In this document: piece by piece, positions 9,449-19,532 of the stretch
Layout: every line of letters starts with the position of its first letter
Numbering within the stretch: the stretch's first letter is position 1
Assembly (NCBI RefSeq): GCF_010725725.1
Contig: NZ_AP022599.1
Span: forward strand, 5,146,001 to 5,210,000
Direction: 5' to 3'
DNA from: Mycolicibacterium pulveris
GTDB lineage: Bacteria > Actinomycetota > Actinomycetes > Mycobacteriales > Mycobacteriaceae
DNA length: 64,000 nucleotides
Notes under the pieces: model-generated
The model's database searches: none
Told to the model about the DNA's origin: nothing
What the model saw: the letters and a program-made list of their open reading frames with translations, nothing else
Made by a program: the position numbers and the translations under genes

Positions 9449-11734
9449 ATGCCTTCCCGTGTCCTTTCGACGTACCGGCTGCAAATGCGCGGCGACTGCT
9501 TCACCTTCGCCGACGCCGAAAAACAGCTGGATTACCTTGCGGCGCTGGGTGTCTCCCATCTGTACCTGTCGCCGATCCTGACGGCCGCGGAAGGGTCGAC
9601 GCACGGCTACGACGTCACCGACCCGACGACGGTGTCTGCGGCGCTCGGTGGGCCCGACGGCCTGGCGCGGCTGGCGGCGGCAGCTCGCGCCCGCGGCATG
9701 GGGCTGATCGTTGATATCGTGCCCAACCATGTCGGGGTCGAGCGGCCCGAGCAGAACCCGTGGTGGTGGGACGTGCTCAAGCACGGTCGCGAGTCGGCGT
9801 ACAGCGCGTTCTTCGATATCGACTGGGATCTCGCCGACGGCCGGATCGTGCTCCCGGTGCTGGGTTCCGATGACGACGTCGCCGATCTGGTGGTCGACGG
9901 CGACCGGCTGCGGCTGGGCGATCTGGTGTATCCGATAGCGGAAGGCACCGCTGACGGTACGGGCGCGGAAGTTCATGAGCGCCAGCACTATCGACTCATC
10001 GGCTGGCGCAACGGTGTCTGCGGGTATCGCCGGTTCTTTTCGATCACCTCGCTGGCCGGGCTCCGCCAGGAGGACCGCGCGGTGTTCGACGCCACCCACG
10101 TGGAGGTGAAGCGCTGGTTCGAGGAGGGTCTGGTCGACGGTGTCCGCATCGACCATCCCGACGGGTTGTCGAGCCCCGCGGGGTACCTGGCCTGGCTGCG
10201 TGAGCTCACCGGGCCCGACGCGTGGATCGTCATCGAGAAGATCCTGGCCGCCGACGAGCCGCTGGAGCCGACGCTGCCGGTCGCGGGCACCACCGGTTAC
10301 GACGCGATGCGCGAGATCGGCGGGGTGTTCATCGATCCCAGCGGCGAGGAGGCGTTGACCAACCTGTTCGACTCCACCGGCGTGCCGCACAGCTCGATGC
10401 CGGACCTCGCGCGAATCCTCAAGGCCGAAGCAGTGACCGAGATCCTGGCCAGCGAGCTGGCCCGGTTGCGTCGCGTCATCGCGGCGGCCGCAGGCGCCGA
10501 CCACGACGACCTGCCCGCGGCGGTCGCGGCGCTGCTCAGCCGCATCGGCGTCTACCGGTCCGACTACCGGTCGTTGGCGGGCGTGCTGCCAAGCGCGTTC
10601 GCCGAGACCGGAGCCGCGTATCCGCATCTGGCGGCCCCGCTCGCACTCATCGCCGCCGCGTTGGCCGTCAGCACCGAAGCCGAGGTCCGGTTACAGCAGC
10701 TGTGCGGTGCGGCGACCGCCAAGTCGATGGAGGACTGCCTGTTCTACCGCGACGCCCGCCTGGTCTCGCTCAACGAAGTCGGCTCCGAACCGCACCACTT
10801 CGGGGTCGGCGTCGCAGAGTTTCATCAGCGGGCCGCGGTGCGCGCCCGGATGTGGCCGGCCACGATGGTCTCGTTGACCACCCACGACACCAAGCGCGGC
10901 GAGGACGTGCGCGCACGAATCGGCGTCCTGTCCCAGGTGCCGTCGCTGTGGGCGGAACTGGTCGGCAAGTGGACGGTGAACACACCGCCGCCGGACGCAC
11001 GCACCGGTCTCTTCCTGTGGCAGAACCTCTTGGGTGTCTGGCCCGCCGACGGCCGGATCGGCGACGGCCTGCGGCAGCGGATACACGCCTACGCCGAGAA
11101 GGCGATCCGCGAAGCCGCGGTGCACACCACCTGGAACGACCCGCACGAGGACTTCGAGTCCGCGGTGCACACCTGGCTCGATGCCGTGTTCGACGGGCCG
11201 GTCGCGGCCGAGATGACCTCGCTGGTGGCCCGCCTCGACATGCACGCCCGCAGCGACGCGCTGGGCCAGAAACTGATCGCCCTCACCGCCCCGGGCATCC
11301 CCGACGTCTATCAGGGCACCGAACTGTGGGAGGACAGCCTCGTCGATCCCGACAACCGCCGACCCGTCGACTACGCGGCACGCCGAGATGCGCTGGACGC
11401 CAATCGACATCCGAAACTGCGGGTGGTCTCTGCGGCGCTGGCGGTCCGGCGGGACCGGCCGGGCACCTTCACCGGGGGCGGCTACACCCCGATGCTCGCC
11501 GACGGTCCCGCCGCCGATCACCTGCTGGCGTTCGCACGCGGCGACGATGTGCTGACCGCGGTCACCCGCCACACCGTGCGGCTGTCCGAAACCGGTTGGG
11601 CCGATACGTCTCTGACCCTGCCGGCGGGAACGTGGACCGACCGGCTCACCGGCGCCGACCACGCAGGCACGGTGCTGGCCGCCGAATTGTTCGCCGACCT
11701 GCCGGCGGCGCTGCTGGAGCGAGCCGATGGTTGA
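9449..11734 (+). CDS. treY: Maltooligosyltrehalose synthase
   Basis: TreY turns the reducing end of a maltodextrin into a terminal trehalose unit by intramolecular transglycosylation. The 761-residue sequence begins with the family hallmark STYRLQM and shows DIVPNHVGV, DGVRIDHPDGL (nucleophile), IVIEKIL (acid) and LTTHDTKRGEDVRAR. The start ATG follows treX by 3 nt without a strong ribosome site, suggesting coupling. Its last 8 bases overlap treZ. Confidence 0.96.
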   Translation: MPSRVLSTYRLQMRGDCFTFADAEKQLDYLAALGVSHLYLSPILTAAEGSTHGYDVTDPTTVSAALGGPDGLARLAAAARARGMGLIVDIVPNHVGVERPEQNPWWWDVLKHGRESAYSAFFDIDWDLADGRIVLPVLGSDDDVADLVVDGDRLRLGDLVYPIAEGTADGTGAEVHERQHYRLIGWRNGVCGYRRFFSITSLAGLRQEDRAVFDATHVEVKRWFEEGLVDGVRIDHPDGLSSPAGYLAWLRELTGPDAWIVIEKILAADEPLEPTLPVAGTTGYDAMREIGGVFIDPSGEEALTNLFDSTGVPHSSMPDLARILKAEAVTEILASELARLRRVIAAAAGADHDDLPAAVAALLSRIGVYRSDYRSLAGVLPSAFAETGAAYPHLAAPLALIAAALAVSTEAEVRLQQLCGAATAKSMEDCLFYRDARLVSLNEVGSEPHHFGVGVAEFHQRAAVRARMWPATMVSLTTHDTKRGEDVRARIGVLSQVPSLWAELVGKWTVNTPPPDARTGLFLWQNLLGVWPADGRIGDGLRQRIHAYAEKAIREAAVHTTWNDPHEDFESAVHTWLDAVFDGPVAAEMTSLVARLDMHARSDALGQKLIALTAPGIPDVYQGTELWEDSLVDPDNRRPVDYAARRDALDANRHPKLRVVSAALAVRRDRPGTFTGGGYTPMLADGPAADHLLAFARGDDVLTAVTRHTVRLSETGWADTSLTLPAGTWTDRLTGADHAGTVLAAELFADLPAALLERADG

Positions 11735-13463
11735 GTTCGCCGTGTGGGCCCCGATACCCGAACGGGTCCGCCTCGACGTCGACGGCGCCCGCCACACCAT
11801 GGACCGCTGCGAGGACGGCTGGTGGCGCGCCCAGGTGAGCGCACGACCGGAGGCACGTTACGGGTTCGTCCTCGACGACGACACGGTGCTGCCCGATCCG
11901 CGCTCGCCCCGCCAACCCGACGGAGTCCATGACCGCTCGCAGCTGTGGACACCGGACCCGGATGCCTGGTCCGACGCCGGCTGGGCCGGCCGCTCGATCG
12001 AGGGCACGGTGATCTACGAACTGCACGTAGGCACCTTCACCCCGCAGGGCACGTTCGACGCTGTGATCGAGAAGCTGGACTATCTGGTCGATCTGGGCGT
12101 CGACTTCGTCGAGCTGATGCCGGTGAACGCGTTCGGCGGAACCCACGGCTGGGGCTACGACGGCGTGCTGTGGTACGCGGTGCACGAACCGTACGGCGGG
12201 CCTGACGGGCTGGTCCGTCTCATCGACGCCTGCCACGCGCGCGGGCTGGGTGTGCTCATCGACGCCGTCTTCAACCACCTCGGCCCGTCGGGCAATTACC
12301 TGCCGCGCTTCGGTCCCTATCTGTCCTCGGGCAGCAATCCGTGGGGCGAGTCGATCAACATCTCCGGTCCCGACGCCGACGAGGTGCGCCGCTACATCCT
12401 CGACTGCGCGCTGCGCTGGATGCGTGACTTCCACGCCGACGGGCTGCGCCTGGATGCCGTGCACGCGCTGGTGGACACCACCGCCATCCACATCCTCGAG
12501 GAGCTGTCGACCGAAACCGACGCGCTGGCCGAAGAATTGGGCCGCCCACTGTCGCTGATCGCCGAGAGCGACCTCAACGATCCGCGGCTGATCACGCCGC
12601 GCGACCGCGGTGGCTACGGGATGACGGCGCAGTGGGACGACGACATCCACCATGCCATCCACGCCGCGGTGTCGGGCGAACGCCAAGGCTATTACGGCGA
12701 TTTCGGCACGCTGGAAGTGTTGGCCACCACACTCAAGAACGGCTACTTTCACGCAGGCACCTACTCGTCGTTCCGGCACCGTCGACACGGGCGGCCGCTG
12801 GACACGTCGTCCATCCCCGCCACCCGGCTGCTGGCCTACACGCTGACGCATGACCAGGTCGGCAACCGCGCGGTCGGTGACCGGCCGTCGCAGAACCTCA
12901 CGTTCGGCCAGCTCGCCGTGAAGGCGGCGCTGGCGCTCGCATCCCCTTACACCGCAATGATGTTCATGGGCGAGGAATGGGGTTCGTCGTCGCCGTTTCA
13001 GTTCTTCAGCTCCCACCCGGAGCCCGAACTGGCCAGGGCCACCGCCGAGGGCCGCAAACGGGAGTTCGCCGAGCACGGCTGGGACGCCGACGAGATCCCC
13101 GACCCGCAGGACCCCGAGACGTTCCTGCGCTCCAAACTGAAGTGGGACGAGGTCGACGACGAGAACCACGGCCGGCTGCGTCGGCTTTACCAGCAGCTGA
13201 TCGCGTTGCGGAACAAGCACTCCGAGTTCGCCGACCCGTGGCTTGACCATCTGCGAATCGAGTACGACGAGGACCGGCGCTGGCTGGTGATGCACCGTGG
13301 CGCGTTCGCGGTCGCGTGCAATCTCGGCACCGGTCCCGTCGACGTGCCGGTCACCGGCGAGCTCGTGCTTGCGTGGGACGAGCCCACGGTCGGCGCGAAA
13401 AGCACCCGGCTACCCGGACATTCGTTCGCGATCGTCAACAAGGCGACCGTGGGCGCGGACTAG
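11727..13463 (+). CDS. treZ: Malto-oligosyltrehalose trehalohydrolase
   Basis: TreZ cuts free trehalose from the end produced by TreY, finishing the glycogen-to-trehalose route that supplies the mycolate carrier sugar and a stress protectant. The 578-residue GH13 protein has an N-terminal beta-sandwich and then the barrel with GWGYDGVLWYA, DAVFNHLGPSGNYL, DGLRLDAVHAL (nucleophile), LIAESDLND (acid) and THDQVGNRA. The ATG lies inside the treY end (8-base overlap). It converges on ilvA, sharing 4 bases at the stop codons, so little room exists for a separate terminator. Confidence 0.96.
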   Translation: MVEFAVWAPIPERVRLDVDGARHTMDRCEDGWWRAQVSARPEARYGFVLDDDTVLPDPRSPRQPDGVHDRSQLWTPDPDAWSDAGWAGRSIEGTVIYELHVGTFTPQGTFDAVIEKLDYLVDLGVDFVELMPVNAFGGTHGWGYDGVLWYAVHEPYGGPDGLVRLIDACHARGLGVLIDAVFNHLGPSGNYLPRFGPYLSSGSNPWGESINISGPDADEVRRYILDCALRWMRDFHADGLRLDAVHALVDTTAIHILEELSTETDALAEELGRPLSLIAESDLNDPRLITPRDRGGYGMTAQWDDDIHHAIHAAVSGERQGYYGDFGTLEVLATTLKNGYFHAGTYSSFRHRRHGRPLDTSSIPATRLLAYTLTHDQVGNRAVGDRPSQNLTFGQLAVKAALALASPYTAMMFMGEEWGSSSPFQFFSSHPEPELARATAEGRKREFAEHGWDADEIPDPQDPETFLRSKLKWDEVDDENHGRLRRLYQQLIALRNKHSEFADPWLDHLRIEYDEDRRWLVMHRGAFAVACNLGTGPVDVPVTGELVLAWDEPTVGAKSTRLPGHSFAIVNKATVGAD

Positions 13464-14740
13464 AGCAAGTAGCGGTAGGCCGGTGACCCGGGCTCCAGGG
13501 GCTCGACGTGGATGTCGGAGGTCTTCATCCGCTCCAGCAGCCCCTCGAGATCGGCCGCAGAACCGAGCTCGATGCCGACGAGGGCCTCTCCGGTGTCGCG
13601 GTTGTTGCGTTTGACGTACTCGAACAGCGTGATGTCGTCGTTAGGTCCGAGCACGGTGTCGAGGAACCGGCGCAACGCCCCGGGCTCCTGCGGGAAGTCG
13701 ACGAGGAAGTAATGCTTGAGACCGAGGTGCACCAGGGAGCGTTCGAGGACCTCGTTGTAGCGCGAGACGTCATTGTTGCCACCCGAGATCAGGCAGACCA
13801 CGATCGATCCCGGTTCGATGTCGGTCTCCATCAGCGCCGCCACCGACAGCGCGCCTGCGGGCTCGGCGATGATGCCCTCGTTCTGATAGAGGTCGAGCAT
13901 CGCGGTGCAGACCGCGCCCTCGTCGACGGTGGTCATCGACACCATGTCACCCGCGGCCGCCAGCGCCGCATACGTCAGCTTGCCCGCCCGGTTCACCGCC
14001 GCGCCGTCGACGAACTGATCGACGTGCTCGAGGGTCACCGGTTCGCCGGCCGCCAGCGCGGCGATCATCGCCGCGGCGCCGGCCGGTTCGACCCCCAGCA
14101 CCGCGGTGTTCGACGTGCGTTCGGCCAGATACGTCGTGATACCGGCGATACAGCCGCCGCCGCCGACCGGCACGATCACCGTGTCGGGTTCGTCGTCGAG
14201 CTGCTCGAGGATCTCGGCGGCGATGGTGCCCTGGCCGGCCATCGTGCGCGGGTCGTCGTAGGGCGGAACGAGCGTCGCCCCCGTCCGCGCGACGTCGTCG
14301 AGGGCCGCGGCCGCCGCGTCGTCGTAGGTCTTGCCGCCCGCGATCAACTCGATGTACTCGCGCCCGTGATAGCGGATGCGGTCCCGCTTCTGCTTGGGCG
14401 TCTTGGCCGGGATGTACACCCGGCCGCGGATGCCCATCGAGCGACACGCCATCGCGAAACCCTGGGCGTGGTTGCCCGCCGAGGAGCACACCACACCGGC
14501 GGCGATCTCGTCGGGCCCGAGTTGCATCAGCAGGTTGTGCGCGCCGCGCAGCTTGTAGGACCGCACCGGCTGCTGGTCCTCGCGCTTGAGGTAGACGTGG
14601 GCGCCCGTGGCCTCCGAGAGCCGCTCGCTGAACTGCAGCGGGCTGCGCAACACCACCCCGGAAATTCGCTGAGCAGCCTCGTCGATGTCGGCCGCGGAGA
14701 TCGGCGACGTACGAGTGGTCTGGCTCAGTTCAACGGTCAC
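13460..14740 (-). CDS. ilvA: Threonine dehydratase (biosynthetic, with ACT-like C-terminus)
   Basis: IlvA deaminates threonine to 2-oxobutanoate, the entry step to isoleucine. The 426-residue protein has the PLP lysine in SYKLRGAHN near residue 62, the glycine-rich phosphate loop VPVGGGGCIAG, and a C-terminal regulatory region (about 335-426) of the single ACT-like type. It begins with GTG 14740; CACCAT lies 6 nt upstream in the position of a -10, so a leaderless start is possible but weaker than others here. It converges with treZ. Confidence 0.94.
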   Translation of the reverse strand: MTVELSQTTRTSPISAADIDEAAQRISGVVLRSPLQFSERLSEATGAHVYLKREDQQPVRSYKLRGAHNLLMQLGPDEIAAGVVCSSAGNHAQGFAMACRSMGIRGRVYIPAKTPKQKRDRIRYHGREYIELIAGGKTYDDAAAAALDDVARTGATLVPPYDDPRTMAGQGTIAAEILEQLDDEPDTVIVPVGGGGCIAGITTYLAERTSNTAVLGVEPAGAAAMIAALAAGEPVTLEHVDQFVDGAAVNRAGKLTYAALAAAGDMVSMTTVDEGAVCTAMLDLYQNEGIIAEPAGALSVAALMETDIEPGSIVVCLISGGNNDVSRYNEVLERSLVHLGLKHYFLVDFPQEPGALRRFLDTVLGPNDDITLFEYVKRNNRDTGEALVGIELGSAADLEGLLERMKTSDIHVEPLEPGSPAYRYLL

Positions 14741-14769
14741 CGCACAATGGTGCCACCAACCTGCGGTTA

Positions 14770-15207
14770 TCAGCTAATCGGGGTCAGTACGAAGACCGGG
14801 ATCACACGATCGGTCTTCTCCTGGTATTCGGCGTAGTCGGGCCAGGCCTGCACCGCGCGCCCCCACCAGAGCGCCTTCTCGTCGCCGACGACCTCACGCG
14901 CCTCGTAATCCCTGGTGACGGCGCCGTCCTGCAGCTGCACCCGCGGATGCGCCTTGACGTTGTGGTACCAGACCGGGTGCTTGGGCGCGCCGCCCAGCGA
15001 CGCCACTATCGCGTACTCGCCGTCGTGTTCCACCCTCATCAGCGGCGTCTTGCGGATCTTTCCGGTCTTTGCTCCGAGCGTGGTCAACAGCACCAGCGGC
15101 TTACCCTTCAACTGAACCCCCTCGGTGCTGCCCGACGTCATGATCTCGTCGGCGTGTTCGCGCACCCAGTCCCACGGGCTCGGTTCATAATCTCCGGAAA
15201 GAGGCAT
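14770..15207 (-). CDS. Deazaflavin (F420)-dependent nitroreductase-family protein
   Basis: This 145-residue protein has the DDN/FDOR-A fold signature: [19 protein letters not shown] followed by a [12 protein letters not shown] segment, which in M. tuberculosis Ddn and relatives binds the F420 phosphate and deazaflavin. Such enzymes use F420H2 to reduce quinones or nitro compounds at the membrane. It occupies the place of Rv1558. A TAAGCT -10 lies exactly 6 nt before the ATG, so the transcript is probably leaderless. A perfect 16-bp palindrome stands between it and the divergent small membrane protein. The exact substrate is not known. Confidence 0.87.
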   Translation of the reverse strand: MPLSGDYEPSPWDWVREHADEIMTSGSTEGVQLKGKPLVLLTTLGAKTGKIRKTPLMRVEHDGEYAIVASLGGAPKHPVWYHNVKAHPRVQLQDGAVTRDYEAREVVGDEKALWWGRAVQAWPDYAEYQEKTDRVIPVFVLTPIS

Positions 15208-15213
15208 GTCACC

Positions 15214-15289
15214 AGCTTAGGGCCCGCCGAAAATCCCCCGCCCTGACTCAGTGTTTCGGCTAGCCGAAATTTAGGTTGCGAGCTATCGT
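15214..15289. promoter_or_regulatory. Divergent leaderless promoters around a perfect palindrome
   Basis: TTTCGGCTAGCCGAAA at 15254-15269 is a perfect 16-bp palindrome. On the minus strand TAAGCT (15219-15214) sits 6 nt before the reductase ATG; on the plus strand TATCGT (15284-15289) sits 6 nt before the ATG at 15296. The palindrome covers the -35 region of the plus promoter and lies about 45 nt upstream of the other, so a dimeric regulator binding here could control both genes. Confidence 0.6.
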
Positions 15290-15295
15290 GGACGC

Positions 15296-15490
15296 ATGAC
15301 CGTGCATGACGAAGTGAGCATCGCCGGCGTTCCCTGGCCGGTGTACAAGGTGCTGTCCGTCGTGATCGGTCTGGTGGTGTTGGGAATCGTGGCGATCGCG
15401 ACGACGACGGCGGCGCCTGCCGTGCTCGCCGGGGCAGCCGCAGCCACCGTGACCTGGGTGGTCCTGCGCCCGTTCCAGCGCGCGGGTTAG
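15296..15490 (+). CDS. Small two-helix membrane protein
   Basis: This 64-residue protein consists of a short polar N-terminus and two hydrophobic segments (about residues 17-37 and 40-57) separated by Pro and Gly, ending in a basic tail (RPFQRAG). It should be an integral membrane protein. The start is supported by a TATCGT -10 placed 6 nt upstream. The stop overlaps the convergent SRPBCC gene by 4 bases. I do not recognise a family. It shares a regulatory palindrome with the F420-type reductase gene, which hints at a linked role. Confidence 0.68.
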   Translation: MTVHDEVSIAGVPWPVYKVLSVVIGLVVLGIVAIATTTAAPAVLAGAAAATVTWVVLRPFQRAG

Positions 15491-15912
15491 CTTTCACCTT
15501 CCACCAGTCGGCGCAGCGTCGCGAGATCGGCGGCGACCGCGTCGGCGTCGGCCGCGAACTGCTCGTCGGTCATCCCCGGCTGCCGCCGCAGCGTGAACAC
15601 CACCTCGCAACCGGTCTCGTCGACCCCGCCCGGCACCACCCGCAACGGGTTGTAGACCGCCTGCCCGGACGGCAACCGCACCACGTGATCGAGGACCCCG
15701 AACTCGTTGGGTGGGGAGAACTCGACCGTCACCTGCCCCATCGGTGAGTCGGCCACCCACCCGTCGGCAGTGCGGCGCAACCCGCCCTCGGCCAGCCCGG
15801 CGGCCCACCGCGGCCAGGTCTGCGGGTCGGCGGCGAACTCGTAGACCGCTTCGGCCGGGGCGTTGACCCACACGCTGATGTGTCGTGACTGCATGGCGTG
15901 CCCGTGGCGCAT
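15487..15912 (-). CDS. SRPBCC-family (START-like) protein
   Basis: The sequence HISVWVNAPAEAVYEFAADPQTWPRWAAGL is the typical opening of the SRPBCC/polyketide-cyclase fold, a ligand-binding helix-grip domain. The 141-residue form starts at ATG 15912, which overlaps the dnaE1 stop (TGATG); a second in-frame ATG at 15894 would give 135 residues. It appears to be the second gene of a dnaE1 transcript, like Rv1546. The ligand or reaction is unknown. Its stop codon overlaps the small membrane gene. Confidence 0.8.
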   Translation of the reverse strand: MRHGHAMQSRHISVWVNAPAEAVYEFAADPQTWPRWAAGLAEGGLRRTADGWVADSPMGQVTVEFSPPNEFGVLDHVVRLPSGQAVYNPLRVVPGGVDETGCEVVFTLRRQPGMTDEQFAADADAVAADLATLRRLVEGES

Positions 15913-18900
15913 CAGCCGCCGAGGCAACCGGGGCCGAGCAACGCCTTGAGGTCCCCCATCAACGCCGACGACGGCGTGACCCGCAACGACGAATCCAGTT
16001 CCAGCGTGGTGATCCGCTCACCGCTGATCAGCCGCAGATGGACCTGCGACGTGCCCGGGTGGCGGACCAGGACCTGTTTGAGCGCGGTGACCTTGTCGAC
16101 CGTGCACTGCCGCGTCGGCAGGCTGACCGCCAGGGGCCGGTCCAAAACGGCGTTCGAGAAATCCGGCACCACCAACTCGTTGGCGATCAGCGCGATCCTG
16201 TCGTCGCGGATGGCCACCTTGGCGCCGACCAGCACGACGGCGTCGTCGGCGATCTCCGCACCGAACGTGGAGTAGGTCTGCGGGAAGAACAACACCTCGA
16301 TGCCGCCGGTGAGATCCTCCAACTGCGCTGAGGCCCAAGGTAACCCGTTCTTGTTGACCCTGCGATTCACCGAAGCGAGGATGCCGCCGACCCGCACCTG
16401 GGTGTCGTTGGCGACGTCACCGTCGAGGATGGCGGGGATCGGTGTGTCGACCTGGGCGGCCAGCAGATGCGCGATGCCGTCGAGCGGATGCCCCGACACA
16501 TACAGGCCGAGCATCTCGCGTTCGAGCGCCAGCTTGTGCTTGTCCTCCCACTCCTCGTCGGGCACCTTGATCGTGAACACCGCGTCCGTCGCCGTGTCGG
16601 CGCCGCCGAACAGATCGAACTGGCCCATCGCCTCGGCCTTCTTGGTACCCAGCACCGATTCCACGGCGTCGGTGTGCACCAGGAACAGGCCCTTGCGCGG
16701 ATGGCCGAGCGAGTCGAAGGCCCCCGCCTTGATCAGCGACTCGGTGACCTTCTTGGTGCACGCCGCGATGTCGATCTTGTTCAGGTAGTCGGAGAAGTCG
16801 ACGAACTTGCCCTTGGCGGTACGCGTATTGATAAGCGACGCAACAACGTTCGCGCCGACATTACGCACAGCGCCCAAGCCGTAGCGGATGTCCTCACCGA
16901 CCGAGGCGAAGTTCACCGCGGACTCGTTGACGTCGGGCGGCAGCACCGTGATGCCCAGCTTGCGGCAGTCGGCGAGGTACACCGCGGCCTTGTCCTTGTC
17001 GTCGCCCACCGACGTCAACAGACCGGCCATGTACTCGGCGGGATAGTTGGCCTTCAGGTACGCCGTCCAGTACGACACCAGCCCGTAGCCGGCGGCGTGT
17101 GACTTGTTGAACGCGTAGTCGGCGAACGGCAGCACGGTGTCCCACAACGCCTTGATCGCGGCCGCGGAGAACCCGTTGGCCTTCATCCCCTCCGAGAAGC
17201 CCTCGTACTCCTTGTCGAGCACCTCACGCTTCTTCTTGCCCATCGCCTTGCGCAGAATGTCTGCTCGTGCCAGCGAGTAGCCGGCCACCTTCTGCGCGAT
17301 GCGCATGATCTGCTCTTGGTAGACGATCAGGCCGTAGGTCTCGGCGAGAATGTCGCGCAGCGGTTCCTCGAGTTCGGGATGAATCGGTTTGATCGCCTGC
17401 TTGCCGTTCTTGCGGTCGGCGTAGTCGTTGTGGGCGTTCATGCCCATCGGGCCCGGCCGGTACAGCGCCAGCACGGCGACGATGTCGTCGAAACCCGTCG
17501 GCTGCATGCGCCGCAGCAGGTCCCGCATCGGGCCGCCGTCGAGCTGGAAAACGCCCAGGGTGTCCCCGCGTCCCAGCAGCTCATAGGTGGCGGGGTCGTT
17601 GAGCGGCACCGAATCCAGATCGAGGTCAACACCCCTGTTGGCCTTGATGTTCTCCAGCGCGTCGCCGATGATCGTCAGGTTGCGCAGGCCCAGGAAGTCC
17701 ATCTTCAGCAGGCCGATGGCCTCGCACGACGGATAGTCCCAGCCGGTGATGATCGCCCCGTCCTGCGGCCGTTTCCACAGCGGGATGGCCTCGGTCAGCG
17801 GCTCGCTGCTCATGATCACCGCGCAGGCGTGCACACCCGCGTTACGGATCAACCCCTCCAGGCCGCGCGCGGTCTCGTAGATGGTGCGCACATCGGGGTC
17901 GGTGTCGATCAGGCCGCGGACCTCGGCGGCCTCCTTGTACCGCTCGTGGTTCGGGTCGGTGATCCCCGACAGCGGGATGTCCTTGGCCATGATCGGCGGC
18001 GGCAACGCCTTGGTGATCCGATCGGCGATCGCGAAGCCCGGCTGGCCGTAGTGCACGCGGGCGGCATCCTTCAGCGCGGCTTTGGTTTTGATGGTGCCGA
18101 ACGTGATGACCTGAGCGACGCGGTCATGGCCCCACTTGTCGGCGGCGTAGCGCACCATCTCGCCGCGGCGCCGGTCGTCGAAGTCGATGTCGATGTCGGG
18201 CATCGACTCGCGTTCGGGGTTGAGGAACCGCTCGAAGAGCAGGCCGTGCTCGATCGGGTCGATGTCGGTGATGCGCAGTGCGTAGGCCACCAACGATCCG
18301 GCCGCCGATCCCCGGCCGGGCCCGACGCGGATGTCGACCGAGCGGGCATAGTTCACCAGGTCGGCCACGATCAGGAAGTACGACGGAAAGCCCTTCGCGC
18401 AGATGACGTCGATCTCGTAAGCGGCCCGGTCGACGTACTGGTGCGGCACGCCCGCGGGGAAGCGGCGCGCCAACCCGGCGTCGACCTCGTGACGCAGCCA
18501 CGACGCCTGGTTGTGGCCTTCCGGGACCGGGAACGTCGGCATCCGGTCCCGCGGTTGCCACACCTCGGCGTAGGACGAGACCCGTTCGGCGATCAGCAAA
18601 GTCGCGTCGCAGGCGCCGGGAAGCTGGTCGTCCCACAGGGCGCGCATCTCGGCCGCGGACTTGAGAAAATAGCCATCCCCGTCGAACTTGAACCGGTTGG
18701 GATCCGACAGCGTCTTGCCGGTCTGTACGCACAACAGCGCCTCGTGGTTCTGGGCGGCGTCACGGGTCACGTAGTGGCAGTCGTTGGTGACCAGCGGCGG
18801 GATCCCGAGCTTGCGGCCGATCTCCAGCAGGCCTTCGCGCACCCGCCGCTCGATGTCCAGGCCGTGGTCCATCAGCTCGAGGAAGTAGTTGTCCGGCCCG

Positions 18901-19454
18901 AAGATCTCCCGCCACTTGGCGGCCGCTTCCAGCGCCTCGCGGTCGTGGCCGAGCCGCAACCGGGTCTGCACCTCCCCGGATGGACAACCGGTGGTGGCGA
19001 TGATGCCCGCCGCGTGTTCGGCGATGATCTCGGCGTCCATCCGCGACCACTTGCCCAACTGGCCCTCGAAGGACGCCAGCGACGACAGCTTGAACAGGTT
19101 GCGCAGCCCGGTCGCGTTCTCGGCGACCATGGTCATGTGGGTGTAGGCGCCGCTGCCCGAAACGTCGTCGCCCTTCTGGCTCGGATCTCCCCACAGGACC
19201 CGTTTGGTGTCAAACCTCGACGCCGGGGCGATGTAGGCCTCGACACCGATGATCGGCTTGATCCCGACCTCGGTGGCCGTGTTGTAAAACTCGCTGGCGC
19301 CGAACATGTTTCCGTGGTCGGTCATGCCGACCGCGGGCATCTCGAGCCGCTGCGCCTCGGCCAGCAGCGGGGTGATCTTCGCGGCGCCGTCCAGCATCGA
19401 GTACTCGGTGTGGTTGTGAAGGTGCACGAAGGACCGCGACGACGAACCGCTCAT
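15912..19454 (-). CDS. dnaE1: DNA polymerase III alpha subunit
   Basis: This is the replicative DNA polymerase catalytic subunit, 1180 residues, close to the size of M. tuberculosis DnaE1. It has the N-terminal PHP domain ([17 protein letters not shown], residues 10-26), which in mycobacteria acts as the proofreading exonuclease. The palm motif PDIDIDFDD carries the catalytic aspartates, [16 protein letters not shown] marks the nucleotide region, and a C-terminal OB-fold lies around residues 1000-1090. The start ATG 19454 is 9 nt after a TAGACT hexamer, so the leader is very short. The downstream SRPBCC gene is coupled by TGATG. Confidence 0.97.
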   Translation of the reverse strand: MSGSSSRSFVHLHNHTEYSMLDGAAKITPLLAEAQRLEMPAVGMTDHGNMFGASEFYNTATEVGIKPIIGVEAYIAPASRFDTKRVLWGDPSQKGDDVSGSGAYTHMTMVAENATGLRNLFKLSSLASFEGQLGKWSRMDAEIIAEHAAGIIATTGCPSGEVQTRLRLGHDREALEAAAKWREIFGPDNYFLELMDHGLDIERRVREGLLEIGRKLGIPPLVTNDCHYVTRDAAQNHEALLCVQTGKTLSDPNRFKFDGDGYFLKSAAEMRALWDDQLPGACDATLLIAERVSSYAEVWQPRDRMPTFPVPEGHNQASWLRHEVDAGLARRFPAGVPHQYVDRAAYEIDVICAKGFPSYFLIVADLVNYARSVDIRVGPGRGSAAGSLVAYALRITDIDPIEHGLLFERFLNPERESMPDIDIDFDDRRRGEMVRYAADKWGHDRVAQVITFGTIKTKAALKDAARVHYGQPGFAIADRITKALPPPIMAKDIPLSGITDPNHERYKEAAEVRGLIDTDPDVRTIYETARGLEGLIRNAGVHACAVIMSSEPLTEAIPLWKRPQDGAIITGWDYPSCEAIGLLKMDFLGLRNLTIIGDALENIKANRGVDLDLDSVPLNDPATYELLGRGDTLGVFQLDGGPMRDLLRRMQPTGFDDIVAVLALYRPGPMGMNAHNDYADRKNGKQAIKPIHPELEEPLRDILAETYGLIVYQEQIMRIAQKVAGYSLARADILRKAMGKKKREVLDKEYEGFSEGMKANGFSAAAIKALWDTVLPFADYAFNKSHAAGYGLVSYWTAYLKANYPAEYMAGLLTSVGDDKDKAAVYLADCRKLGITVLPPDVNESAVNFASVGEDIRYGLGAVRNVGANVVASLINTRTAKGKFVDFSDYLNKIDIAACTKKVTESLIKAGAFDSLGHPRKGLFLVHTDAVESVLGTKKAEAMGQFDLFGGADTATDAVFTIKVPDEEWEDKHKLALEREMLGLYVSGHPLDGIAHLLAAQVDTPIPAILDGDVANDTQVRVGGILASVNRRVNKNGLPWASAQLEDLTGGIEVLFFPQTYSTFGAEIADDAVVLVGAKVAIRDDRIALIANELVVPDFSNAVLDRPLAVSLPTRQCTVDKVTALKQVLVRHPGTSQVHLRLISGERITTLELDSSLRVTPSSALMGDLKALLGPGCLGG

Positions 19455-19532
19455 AGGCAGGCCAGTCTATGACCGCCCGCCGACACTTCCCGGCGTGTCG
19501 CGCTGCGTGTCTTCAGACCCTCGGCCGATCCC

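Noticed and set aside
17316..19472. Very long plus-strand open frame opposite dnaE1
   Set aside because: It is a shadow of dnaE1 codon use in a GC-rich genome; the protein is Arg/Gly/Val-rich with no domain, and the opposite strand encodes a complete polymerase.
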